From contig JAEKKJ010000006.1 of NCBI GenBank assembly GCA_019510435.1, positions 434,001 through 498,000 on the forward strand: a stretch of DNA of 64,000 nucleotides, given 5' to 3'. How positions within the stretch are numbered: the first letter of the stretch is position 1; each line of letters starts with the position of its first letter. The DNA comes from Caulobacterales bacterium. Lineage in GTDB: Bacteria > Pseudomonadota > Alphaproteobacteria > Caulobacterales > Caulobacteraceae. The notes under the pieces were generated by a model that had not been told where the DNA came from, ran no database searches, and was given only the letters and a program-made list of their open reading frames with translations. Both the position numbers and the translations under genes were made by a program. Below are positions 43,952 to 51,390 of the stretch, piece by piece.

Positions 43952-45448
43952 CTACAGTTCCGGCGGACGTTCGAAGCCGGGGTCGTTGTAGCTGGGGTAG
44001 TCGTCGAAGACCGCGCCGCCGTCGATGACCCGCGGATCGCGCGCCGCGCGCAGGATCTCGGCCAGCCGGGCGTCCATCCGCTTGGCCAGCGCCGCGTGCG
44101 CCGGATCGCGCGCCAGGTCGTGCAGCACATAGGGATCGGCCCGCAGATCATAGAGCTCGTGCGGCGGCCGCCTGCCCGTGGCCAGCTCGAACTTCGGCTT
44201 CACCGCCGGCTCGTCCTGGCGGATCACCATGTCCGCCTTGGCCGGCCCCGCGTCGATGTCGGCAAAGCCTGAGAACAGCCTGGTCTCCAGGTCCTCGCGG
44301 CTGACCTTGCGCGCTGAAGGATCGCCTGCCGGCCAGCGCTCGGGATGGAAGTTGCGGATGTAGAGGTGGCTGGCCGTCCGCAGGGCCCGCATCGGATAGC
44401 CGTCGCCCGGGCGGGTGTGGCCGTCCATGTGCCGCTCCATGCAGCCGATCACATGGTCCCGCGGCCAGGGCCGGCCGTCCGTGAGCGTCGGCAAGAGGCT
44501 GAGCGCGGTGGCGTCCTTCAGCGGCGCGGCGCCGGCGGCCTCCACGAAGGTCGGGCCGAGGTCCGCCAGGCTGATCATGGCGTCCGAGGTCGTTCCGCCC
44601 TTCAGGCCCGCCGCGCCCCAGCTCACCGCCAGGGGCACGTGCCAACCGGCGTCGTAGAGCGTCGCCTTGCCCCGCGGGAACGGCCAGCCGTTGTCGCCGG
44701 TCATCACCACCAGGGTGTTGGCCAGCAGGCCGTCGCGTTCCAGCCGCGCCAGGATCTCGCCGGACTCCCGGTCGAACCGCTCCACCTCGAAGCGGTAGTC
44801 CACCATGTCGCCGCGCACCTCCGGCGTGTCGGCCAGATAGGGCGGCACGGTGACCTTGTCCGGCGAGATGCCGGCGGCCAGTCCGGCGCCCTTCACATAG
44901 GGCCGGTGCGGGTCGTTGGAGCCGAACCAGAAGCAGAAGGGGGCCTCCGCCGGCTTCTGGGCCAGGAAGGTCTCGAAGTCCTTGTACGAGGTCCCCGCGG
45001 GGTTGCGGGTGCGGCGACCGGGCGCGAGCTGGCCCGGCGCCCAGCCCTTGCGGGCATAGCCCACGTGGTAGCCGGCCGCCTCCAGATGGTCCGGATAGAC
45101 CTCGAACCGCCGCGGCAGGATCGAGGCCAGGCTCGCCCCCTCCGCCAGGCGGAACGGATACTGGCCGGTCAGCAGGGCGCCGCGCGAGGCGGTGCAGCTC
45201 GGCGAGGCGGAGAAGGCGTTGCGGAAGAAGACGCCCTGGCGGCGCAGCCGCATGAAGGTGGGCAGGGCCAGCTCGAAGCGGTCCGCCAGGTCCTCCGGCT
45301 GCCAGCTCCAGTCGTCCGCCAGCAGCAGCAGGATGTTGGGCCGGGCCGGCCGCCCCCGCGCCGCCGCCGCCACGCTGACTCCGGACAGACTGGCCGCCGC
45401 GGCGAGGCCGCCCATCACCGCACGCCGCCCAACCCCACGCTTGCCCAT
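43952..45448 (-). CDS. Sulfatase (arylsulfatase/sulfamidase family), Tat-exported, 498 aa
   Basis: N-terminal GVGRRAVMGGLAAAAS looks like a twin-arginine signal. The metal site begins NILLLLADDWSWQ; the Cys that becomes formylglycine lies in SPSCTASRGALLTGQYP (C-x-A-x-R form). Further ligands are in SNDPHRPYV and VMTGDNGWPF. It is closest in style to heparan N-sulfatase-like enzymes acting on sulfated glycans. It needs a formylglycine-generating enzyme, not seen here. GGAGAGG precedes the ATG at 45448. Confidence 0.9.
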   Translation of the reverse strand: MGKRGVGRRAVMGGLAAAASLSGVSVAAAARGRPARPNILLLLADDWSWQPEDLADRFELALPTFMRLRRQGVFFRNAFSASPSCTASRGALLTGQYPFRLAEGASLASILPRRFEVYPDHLEAAGYHVGYARKGWAPGQLAPGRRTRNPAGTSYKDFETFLAQKPAEAPFCFWFGSNDPHRPYVKGAGLAAGISPDKVTVPPYLADTPEVRGDMVDYRFEVERFDRESGEILARLERDGLLANTLVVMTGDNGWPFPRGKATLYDAGWHVPLAVSWGAAGLKGGTTSDAMISLADLGPTFVEAAGAAPLKDATALSLLPTLTDGRPWPRDHVIGCMERHMDGHTRPGDGYPMRALRTASHLYIRNFHPERWPAGDPSARKVSREDLETRLFSGFADIDAGPAKADMVIRQDEPAVKPKFELATGRRPPHELYDLRADPYVLHDLARDPAHAALAKRMDARLAEILRAARDPRVIDGGAVFDDYPSYNDPGFERPPEL

Positions 45449-45542
45449 ACCGGCCTCTCCAGGACCGGCGCAAAGTCGCGCCCTTTGGCGGCGAGAGGCA
45501 AGCGGCCACGCTTCACCGCTGGGCGAAATTTTTGCGCCACCC

Positions 45543-45570
45543 TGTCGGGGTCTGGCATCCTGCTGCGTCC
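45543..45570 (+). promoter_or_regulatory. ECF42-type promoter candidate upstream of the sigma-factor operon
   Basis: TGTCGG (45543-45548), 17 bases, CGTCC (45566-45570), 23 bases before the YCII-protein ATG. The published ECF42 consensus, as I recall it, is TGTCGA at -35 with CGA/TC at -10. The same architecture and spacing recur at 47259-47286, which supports autoregulation. Confidence 0.65.
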
Positions 45571-45593
45571 TGGGAAGCAAGAGGACCCTGCGC

Positions 45594-45974
45594 ATGCTGT
45601 ACGCCCTGCTCTGCTACAACGACGAAGACACGGTCTGGGCCCTGGATGCGCAGCAGGACGCCGAGATGATGGCGCGCCTGGCCAAGGTGCGCGCGCCGCT
45701 GGAGCGGGCCGGCAAGATGGGCCCCTCGCTGCGCCTGCTGCCCACCACCGCGTCGACCACCCTGCGCAAGAGCGATCCGCCGCTGGTGATCGACGGCCCC
45801 TATGCCGAGACCAAGGAGCAGCTGCTGGGCTTCTACATCATCGACGTCGCCGACCTGGACGAGGCCCTGGGGATCGCGCGCGAACTGGGTGTCGCCAACC
45901 CGGGCGGGGCGTATGAGATCCGTCCGCTGGCGGTCTACAACGGCGGGGCGCCCGGCGCGGGCTTCGGCGCATGA
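45594..45974 (+). CDS. YCII/DGPF-family protein, ECF42 partner, 126 aa
   Basis: Ferredoxin-like YCII fold: MLYALLCYND at the start, LRLLPTTASTTLR, and the hallmark VIDGPYAETKEQLLGFYIID (DGPF motif with Tyr for Phe), ending in EIRPLAVY. Proteins with this motif are genomically tied to ECF42 sigma factors across bacteria. The biochemical role is unknown. Its TGA overlaps the sigma factor ATG. Confidence 0.9.
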   Translation: MLYALLCYNDEDTVWALDAQQDAEMMARLAKVRAPLERAGKMGPSLRLLPTTASTTLRKSDPPLVIDGPYAETKEQLLGFYIIDVADLDEALGIARELGVANPGGAYEIRPLAVYNGGAPGAGFGA

Positions 45975-47239
45975 GCAGCGACCTCGCCTGGATCCACGCG
46001 GCGATCACCGCGGCGCGGCCCCAGGCGGTGGGCGCCCTGCTGCGTTACTTCCGCGACCTCGACACCGCCGAGGAGGCGTTCCAGGACGCCTGCCTGCGGG
46101 CGCTCAACAACTGGCCGAAGAACGGCCCGCCGCGCGATCCCGCCGCCTGGCTGATCATGGTGGGCCGCAACGCCGCCCTGGACGGGGTGCGCAAGCGCTC
46201 GCGCCAGACCGAGCTGCCGCCCGAGGAGGCGCTCTCCGACCTGGACGACGTCGAGGAGCGGGTCGTGGGCCGGCTGGACGAGGCCGACTACCGCGACGAC
46301 GTCCTGCGCCTCTTGTTCATCTGCTGCCATCCGGACCTGCCGGCCACCCAGCAGATCGCCCTGGCCCTGCGCATCGTCTCGGGCCTTTCGGTGAAGCAGA
46401 TCGCCCGCGCCTTCCTGGTCTCCGAGGCGGCCATGGAGCAGCGGATCACCCGCGCCAAGTCGCGGGTCGCCGCCGGCGACGCCGCCTTCGAGACGCCGGG
46501 GCCGGTGGAGCGGGCCGAGCGGCTCGCCCAGGTGGCGGCCATGCTCTACCTGGTGTTCAACGAGGGCTATTCGGCGGGCGACAACCCGGCCCGCGCCGAG
46601 CTGTGCGGCGAGGCGATCCGCCTGACGCGCCTGCTGCTGCGCCTCTACCAGACCGAGCCCGAGATCATGGGCCTCCTGGCCCTGATGCTGATCCAGCACG
46701 CGCGCACGCCCGCCCGCCTCGACGCCGAGGGGCAGATCGTGCTGCTGGAGGACCAGGACCGCGGGCTCTGGGACCGCAAGTCCATCGCCGAGGGCCTGGC
46801 CCTGATCGACAAGGCCATGCGCCACCGCCGGCCCGGCGCCTATCAGGTGCAGGCCGCGATCGCGGCGCTGCACGCCCGGGCCGAGACGCCGGCGGACACC
46901 GACTGGGCCCAGATCGACCGGCTGTACGCCACGCTTGAGCGCCTGACCCCCTCGCCGGTGGTGACGCTGAACCGGGCGGTGGCGGTGAGCAAGGTGGCTG
47001 GGGCCGAGGCCGCGCTGGCCATGGTCGAGCCCCTGGCCGAGCGGCTCTCGGGCTATTTCCACTTCCACGGCCTGGTGGGGGCGCTGAACCTCGAGCTGGG
47101 CCGGACCGCGGCGGCGCGCGTAGCGTTCGACCGCGCCATCGGCCTGGCCGGCACCGCGGCCGAGGCCGCCCACATCCGCCAGCACCTGGACCGCCTGATG
47201 CGGGACCATTCGGCGCCGATCGAAACCAAGGCCGGCTAG
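45971..47239 (+). CDS. ECF42-type RNA polymerase sigma factor with C-terminal TPR-like extension, 422 aa
   Basis: Sigma region 2 (RYFRDLDTAEEAFQDACLRA, then WLIMVGRNAALDGVRKRSRQ) and region 4 (QQIALALRIVSGLSVKQIAR, then FLVSEAAMEQRITRAK), followed by about 230 residues of helical repeats (ERLAQVAAMLYLVFNEGYS; ALMLIQHARTPARLDAEGQ; LNRAVAVSKVAGAEAALAMV). This long extension replaces an anti-sigma factor in the ECF42 group and is needed for its activity. No anti-sigma gene is present. The ATG overlaps the DGPF gene stop. Confidence 0.92.
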   Translation: MSSDLAWIHAAITAARPQAVGALLRYFRDLDTAEEAFQDACLRALNNWPKNGPPRDPAAWLIMVGRNAALDGVRKRSRQTELPPEEALSDLDDVEERVVGRLDEADYRDDVLRLLFICCHPDLPATQQIALALRIVSGLSVKQIARAFLVSEAAMEQRITRAKSRVAAGDAAFETPGPVERAERLAQVAAMLYLVFNEGYSAGDNPARAELCGEAIRLTRLLLRLYQTEPEIMGLLALMLIQHARTPARLDAEGQIVLLEDQDRGLWDRKSIAEGLALIDKAMRHRRPGAYQVQAAIAALHARAETPADTDWAQIDRLYATLERLTPSPVVTLNRAVAVSKVAGAEAALAMVEPLAERLSGYFHFHGLVGALNLELGRTAAARVAFDRAIGLAGTAAEAAHIRQHLDRLMRDHSAPIETKAG

Positions 47240-47258
47240 AAAAAAATATCGTTCCGTT

Positions 47259-47286
47259 TGTCGGCCAGGTCCGGCGCTGGACGTCC
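47259..47286 (+). promoter_or_regulatory. Second ECF42-type promoter candidate, upstream of the VOC gene
   Basis: TGTCGG (47259-47264), 17 bases, CGTCC (47282-47286), located between the sigma-factor stop and the VOC gene ATG at 47321. The identical boxes and spacing to 45543-45570 make a common regulator likely. Confidence 0.65.
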
Positions 47287-47320
47287 TTTGAACAGGACGA
47301 CAAGCACAAGGAGCCCCCGG

Positions 47321-47746
47321 ATGTCGGACACCCTCGAAGCCCCCGCCCTGCCGAAGGTCGAGACCAAGGGCGGCGTGGTCGCCTATCTCACCCTCGACGG
47401 CGCGATCAAGGCCGCGGACTTCTACAAGCAGGCCTTCGCGGCCGAGCAGGCCACGGCCTATCCGCCGGACGACAAGGGGCGGACCATGCACATCCACCTC
47501 TACATCAACGGCAGCTCGGTGATGCTGGGCGACTTCTACGAGGAGCATGGCTACGCCAAGGTGGCGCCCCAGGGCTTCACCATGCAGCTGATCGTGGACG
47601 ACATCCACGCCTGGTTCGACCGCGCCGTGGCCGCCGGCTGCCAGGTCGTGGTCCCGCCGCAGAAGATGTTCTGGGGCGACACCTGGGGCCAGGTGAGCGA
47701 CCCGTTCGGCGTCGCCTGGGCCTTCAACCAGGCCGCGGACGCTTAA
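47321..47746 (+). CDS. PhnB-like VOC-family protein, 141 aa
   Basis: VOC fold of the PhnB/DUF1428-like group: VVAYLTLDGAIKAADFYKQA, HIHLYINGSSVMLGDFYEEHG, FTMQLIVDDIHAWFDRAVAAG and the final WGDTWGQVSDPFGVAWAFN. The group is common in ECF-controlled stress modules. An AAGGAG-type site lies 10 bases before the ATG. It is a likely target of the adjacent sigma factor. Confidence 0.88.
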   Translation: MSDTLEAPALPKVETKGGVVAYLTLDGAIKAADFYKQAFAAEQATAYPPDDKGRTMHIHLYINGSSVMLGDFYEEHGYAKVAPQGFTMQLIVDDIHAWFDRAVAAGCQVVVPPQKMFWGDTWGQVSDPFGVAWAFNQAADA

Positions 47747-47763
47747 AGGTCCCGCGCGCCCGA

Positions 47764-47804
47764 GGCGGGCCCGCGGCCGTCCTCCCCCGAGCCGCGGGCC
47801 CGCC
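47764..47804 (+). terminator. Strong hairpin after the VOC gene
   Basis: GGCGGGCCCGCGGC pairs perfectly with GCCGCGGGCCCGCC across a 13-base loop; there is no T tract. It is placed 17 bases after the VOC gene stop and 22 bases before the next ATG, so it may end the ECF42 module transcript or stabilise its end. Confidence 0.55.
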
Positions 47805-47826
47805 ATCTCAGACAGGGACGAACCCT

Positions 47827-48246
47827 ATGACTGCGATTTCCCACGCTGCCACCGCCGCGCCGACCACCGGCCGGGCCATGGCCATCGGCGGCTGGACGCT
47901 CACCGGCCTCTTCACCGCCTTCATGATCTTCGACAGCGGCATCAAGCTGGCCCGCCTGCCGATGGTCGAGGAGACCGGGCGCCAGATCGGCCTGCCCGCC
48001 GGCAGCGGCTTCTCCATCGGGGTCGCCGAGCTGGCGATCGTGGCGCTGTACCTCTTCCCGCGCACGGCCGTGCTGGGCGCCATCCTGGTGGCCGCGCTGA
48101 TGGGCGGGACGGCGGCCGTGCACTGGGCGCACGGCGACCCCTGGGCCAGCCACATCCTGTTCGGACCCTATCTCGCCGTCTTCGCCTGGGGCGGCCTGTG
48201 GCTGCGTGACGCACGCCTGCGCGCCCTGCTGCCGATTCGGCGTTAA
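47827..48246 (+). CDS. DoxX-like membrane protein, 139 aa
   Basis: Four hydrophobic helices (GGWTLTGLFTAFMIFDSGIK; VAELAIVALYLFPRTAVLG; AILVAALMGGTAAVHWAHG; YLAVFAWGGLWLRD) matching the DoxX-like family (DUF, four-helix quinone- or redox-linked inner-membrane proteins). Small members are often found beside YCII, VOC and ECF genes. It may belong to the same stress module despite the hairpin between them. Function unknown. Confidence 0.82.
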   Translation: MTAISHAATAAPTTGRAMAIGGWTLTGLFTAFMIFDSGIKLARLPMVEETGRQIGLPAGSGFSIGVAELAIVALYLFPRTAVLGAILVAALMGGTAAVHWAHGDPWASHILFGPYLAVFAWGGLWLRDARLRALLPIRR

Positions 48247-48273
48247 CCAAACCCGAACCCGCCGCATGGTTAA
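48243..48273. promoter_or_regulatory. Two CtrA-like half-sites upstream of tipF
   Basis: TTAACCAA at 48243-48250 and ATGGTTAA at 48266-48273 (TTAACCAT on the minus strand) lie within 90 bases of the tipF start. TTAACCAT is the known CtrA half-site. The spacing is not the TTAA-N7-TTAA full site, so binding is only suggested. Confidence 0.4.
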
Positions 48274-48332
48274 TGAATTCGACTAGTCCGGAGTCCGCGT
48301 CGGATACTCCGGGTGATTCGGGTGAAGGATCC

Positions 48333-49586
48333 ATGCGGCGGCTTACCCTTGCGCTGCTCTGCGCAACCTACCTCTGCCTTTCGCTGATCGTGGCGCTCGT
48401 CCTGTGGCGCAACGGCATGGGCGGCGGCGTGGCCTTCTCGGCCCTGATGGGCGGCCTGGGCCTGTGCCTGGCCTCCCATGGCATGATCATGCGCTTCCTG
48501 GAGATGCGTGAGGTGCGCGGCGAGGTGGAAGCCGTACGCGAGGCCCACCGCATCCTGCTGGACCAGGTGGTCACCCTGGACGGGCGGCTGATGGACGTGG
48601 CCCGCGCCGTCGACGCCGACATCACCCGCTCAGAACAGCTCACCGACGAGGTCCACCTGCTGGAGGACCTGGTCCACCGGATGGGCCGGCGGTTCGACGA
48701 ACCCGCGCCCTACGCCGCCGCCCGGGCGCCCGGCGCCCCGGCCGCGCCGCGCTCCATGGGCCTGATGGAGATCGTCAAGGACGCCCTGGCGGAGAACCGG
48801 GTCGACCTCTACCTGCAGCCGGTGGTCAACCTGCCCCAGCGCAAGACCCTGTATTACGAAAGCTTCTCGCGCCTGCGCGACCCGACCGGGCGGATCATCA
48901 TGCCGGCGGAATACCTGGCCGTCGCCGAGCCCGCGGGCCTGGTCACCGCCATCGACAACCTGCTGCTCTTCCGCTGCGTGCAGATCGTGCGCCGGCTGGC
49001 CCGCCAGGACCGGCGCGTGGGCATCTTCTGCAACGTCTCCATGGCCAGCCTGGGCGACGAGGAGTTCTTCCCGCAGTTCTACGACCTGCTGCGCGCCAAC
49101 CGCGACCTCGCCCCGGCCCTGATCTTCGAGATCGGCCAGGCGGCGTTCGAGGGCCGCAACGGCTTGCAGGCCCGCAACATGGCCAAGCTGGCCGACCTCG
49201 GCTTCCGCTTCAGCCTGGACAAGGTCACCAACCTCGACCTCGACCTGCAGGATCTCAGCCGCGCCGACGTGAAGTTCGTCAAGGTGGGCGCCCAGGCGCT
49301 GCTGGACGAGCTGATGAGCGTGGATGACCGGCTGGTGCTGCGCTCGCTGCCCGACCTGGCGGCCGAGGACTTCGCCCTGCTCACCCGCCGCTATGGCGTG
49401 GAGCTGGTGGCCGAGAAGGTGGAGACCGAGCGCCAGGTGGTGGACATCCTCGACCTCGACATCGGCCTGGCCCAAGGCCACCTCTTCGGCGAGCCGCGCG
49501 CCATCAAGGACTCCGTCCTCTCCGAAGCCGGCCCCGCCCCCGCCACCGTCGTCCAGATGCCCCAGCGCCGCGCCGCGGTGGGATAG
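48333..49586 (+). CDS. tipF: TipF-like EAL-domain protein, c-di-GMP receptor for flagellum positioning, 417 aa
   Basis: Two N-terminal membrane helices (LALLCATYLCLSLIVALVLW; AFSALMGGLGLCLASHGMIM), a coiled coil at about residues 60-110 (EVEAVREAHRILLDQVVTLD), and a C-terminal EAL domain from about 145. Its EAL signatures are degenerate: LQPVVNLPQRKTLYYESFSR lacks the usual EALxR, and FEIGQ replaces the normal catalytic Glu context, so it should bind but not cleave c-di-GMP. This architecture is that of Caulobacter TipF, which marks the new pole and recruits flagellar parts. The ATG at 48333 has AAGGA. Confidence 0.85.
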   Translation: MRRLTLALLCATYLCLSLIVALVLWRNGMGGGVAFSALMGGLGLCLASHGMIMRFLEMREVRGEVEAVREAHRILLDQVVTLDGRLMDVARAVDADITRSEQLTDEVHLLEDLVHRMGRRFDEPAPYAAARAPGAPAAPRSMGLMEIVKDALAENRVDLYLQPVVNLPQRKTLYYESFSRLRDPTGRIIMPAEYLAVAEPAGLVTAIDNLLLFRCVQIVRRLARQDRRVGIFCNVSMASLGDEEFFPQFYDLLRANRDLAPALIFEIGQAAFEGRNGLQARNMAKLADLGFRFSLDKVTNLDLDLQDLSRADVKFVKVGAQALLDELMSVDDRLVLRSLPDLAAEDFALLTRRYGVELVAEKVETERQVVDILDLDIGLAQGHLFGEPRAIKDSVLSEAGPAPATVVQMPQRRAAVG

Positions 49587-49615
49587 CAGCGCCGCCGGCC
49601 CGGATCCGATCTTTT

Positions 49616-49649
49616 GAGCCTCCGCGCGAGCGGAGGCTCTGTCGTTTTT
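49616..49649 (+). terminator. Intrinsic terminator after tipF
   Basis: GAGCCTCCGC-GCGA-GCGGAGGCTC is a perfect 10-bp stem followed by TGTCGTTTTT, 30 bases past the tipF stop. Confidence 0.88.
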
Positions 49650-49650
49650 G

Positions 49651-49739
49651 ACCACGAACCACACGAACCACACGAACAAGAGGCCGCCCCGCCCGCTGGC
49701 GCTGGCCGCTTCGTTCGTGTGGTTCGTGTGGTTCGTGGT
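49651..49739. repeat. Long hairpin of tandem CCACACGAA units
   Basis: Perfect 27-bp arms (49651-49677 and 49713-49739) built from repeats of CACGAACCA, with a GC-rich 35-base loop. It starts right after the tipF terminator. In design it matches the inner arms at 20851-20950, with different unit sequence. Confidence 0.8.
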
Positions 49740-49812
49740 TCCTAATCGGACTTCGGATTGCTACGAGCGCCCGCTGCGCAGGCATGCCGGCGGCGCATTT
49801 GCGGTTCGAACC

Positions 49813-50676
49813 ATGACCTCACCCACCCCGATCGCCGGGCTCTCCGAGCTGGCTGGCCGCTACGATGTGCTCCTGTGCGACGTGTGGGGCGTGATCCACA
49901 ATGGGCGCGAGAGCTTCCCGGCGGCCTGCGCGGCGCTGGCGCGGTTCCGGGCGGAGGTGGGGCCCGTGATCCTGATCTCCAATGCCCCGCGCCCGCACGG
50001 CCCGATCGTCGAGCAGCTGGACGCCCTGGGCGTGCCGCGGGCGGCCTGGTCGCGGCTGGTGACCTCGGGCGACGCCACGCGCGCCCTGCTGGCCGAGCGG
50101 GCGCCGGGCCCCGCCTGGACCATCGGGCCGGAGCGGGACGAGCCCCTGTACGCGGGCTTGGACCTGCGCCGCTCGGGCCCGGAAGACGCCGCCTTCATCT
50201 GCGTCACCGGCCCCTATGACGACGAGGCCGACGAGCCCGGCGACTACCGGGACCGCTTCGTGGCCTGCGTGGCGCGCGGCCTGGACCTGATCTGCGCCAA
50301 CCCCGACATCGTCGTGCAGCGCGGCGACAAGCTGATCTACTGCGGCGGCGCCCTGGCCCAGCTGTACGAGAGCCTGGGCGGGCGGGCGGTGATGGCCGGC
50401 AAGCCCTTCGCCCCGATCTACGAGATGGCGCTGGACCAGGCGCAGGCCTTCCTCGGCCGGGCCCCCGACCCCGCCCGGGTGCTCTGCATCGGCGACGGCC
50501 TGCCCACCGACGTGCGCGGCGCCAACGCTCGCGGCCTGGACGTCCTCTTCGTGGCCAATGGCATCCATGGCGGCGAGACGGTCGGCCCCGATGGCTTGAA
50601 ACTGCCCATCGTGCAGGACCTGCTGCGCCAGGAGGGACTCCTGGCCGCATGGACCCTGGCCGACCTGGTCTGGTAG
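49813..50676 (+). CDS. HAD-type hydrolase (TIGR01459-like), 287 aa
   Basis: HAD superfamily with a NagD-type cap. Motif I is VLLCDVWGVIHNG with the nucleophile Asp at about residue 22, motif II is VILISNAPRP, the Lys motif lies in MAGKPFAPIYEMAL, and motif IV is LCIGDGLPTDVRGANARGLD. The second Asp of motif I (DxD) is Trp here (DVW), as in this subgroup, so activity on phosphate esters may differ from that of standard phosphatases. The ATG at 49813 begins the conserved region. Confidence 0.87.
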   Translation: MTSPTPIAGLSELAGRYDVLLCDVWGVIHNGRESFPAACAALARFRAEVGPVILISNAPRPHGPIVEQLDALGVPRAAWSRLVTSGDATRALLAERAPGPAWTIGPERDEPLYAGLDLRRSGPEDAAFICVTGPYDDEADEPGDYRDRFVACVARGLDLICANPDIVVQRGDKLIYCGGALAQLYESLGGRAVMAGKPFAPIYEMALDQAQAFLGRAPDPARVLCIGDGLPTDVRGANARGLDVLFVANGIHGGETVGPDGLKLPIVQDLLRQEGLLAAWTLADLVW

Positions 50677-50746
50677 CCCAGCGCCACTTCCCGAGCCCGC
50701 CGCAGTCTGCTCCCATGGCGCCGCTTGATCGATGCGCGCCGGCCCA

Positions 50747-50857
50747 GAGCCTGTCCCGTTTTTGATGGAACATCAAAACGGGAAGAACAGGCTCGACACT
50801 TTAAGTCGACGAGCACGATTCAGGCTTTTGTCGATTCCGACAAAAGCCATCGTGCTC
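50747..50857. repeat. Tandem two-hairpin element, family D copy 2
   Basis: Hairpin 1 (50747-50794): outer arms GAGCCTGT/ACAGGCTC, inner CCCGTTTTTGATG/CATCAAAACGGG with an AAGAA bulge on the 3' side. Hairpin 2 (50811-50857): outer GAGCACGAT/ATCGTGCTC, inner GGCTTTTGTCG/CGACAAAAGCC with a TCA bulge on the 5' side. Same size and shape as 40709-40820 although the stems differ. It occupies the 281-base gap before the MaoC gene; nothing else is seen there. Confidence 0.8.
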
Positions 50858-50957
50858 TAGGGGGAACAGCTTGCGCGACGTCAATCACGCCTCGCCCGCA
50901 GAATGGTCTGATCGGCGGGCGGGAAGCCATAACGATTGGGCGCAGGGGGGATTTTGC

Positions 50958-51380
50958 GTGCAGGGACTCTATTTCGACGATTTGAGCGTGGGCCAGGCCG
51001 CGGAGATGAGCCGCGTGGTGGGGACCGCCGACATCGAGGCCTTCGCCGAGGTCTCCGGTGACAACAACCCGGTGCACCTGGACGAGACCTACGCCAAGAC
51101 CACGCCGTTCGGCGAGCGCATCGCCCACGGCATGCTGTCAGGCGCCTATATCTCGGCGGTGCTGGGCACGAAGCTGCCGGGGCCGGGGGCGATCTATCTC
51201 TCCCAGTCCATGCGGTTCCGGCGCCCGGTGAAGGTGGGCGACCTCGTGGTGGCGCGCGCGACCGTCAAGGCGCTGGACGCCACGCGCGGCCATGTCACCC
51301 TGGAGACCGTATGCGAAGTGAACGGCAAGACCGTCGTGGATGGCGAAGCTCTGGTGATCGCCCCCAGACGCGGGGTATGA
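50958..51380 (+). CDS. MaoC-like (R)-enoyl-CoA hydratase (PhaJ type), 140 aa
   Basis: Single hot-dog domain with the hydratase-2 motif FAEVSGDNNPVHLDETYA carrying the catalytic Asp and His, then FGERIAHGMLSGAYISAVLG. Enzymes of this class hydrate crotonyl-CoA or longer enoyl-CoA to the (R)-3-hydroxyacyl form, which can feed PHA synthesis or act in fatty-acid metabolism. The GTG at 50958 is preceded by AGGGGGGA and gives the normal 140-residue length. ribF follows after 10 bases. Confidence 0.88.
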   Translation: MQGLYFDDLSVGQAAEMSRVVGTADIEAFAEVSGDNNPVHLDETYAKTTPFGERIAHGMLSGAYISAVLGTKLPGPGAIYLSQSMRFRRPVKVGDLVVARATVKALDATRGHVTLETVCEVNGKTVVDGEALVIAPRRGV

Positions 51381-51390
51381 ACCCCACCCT

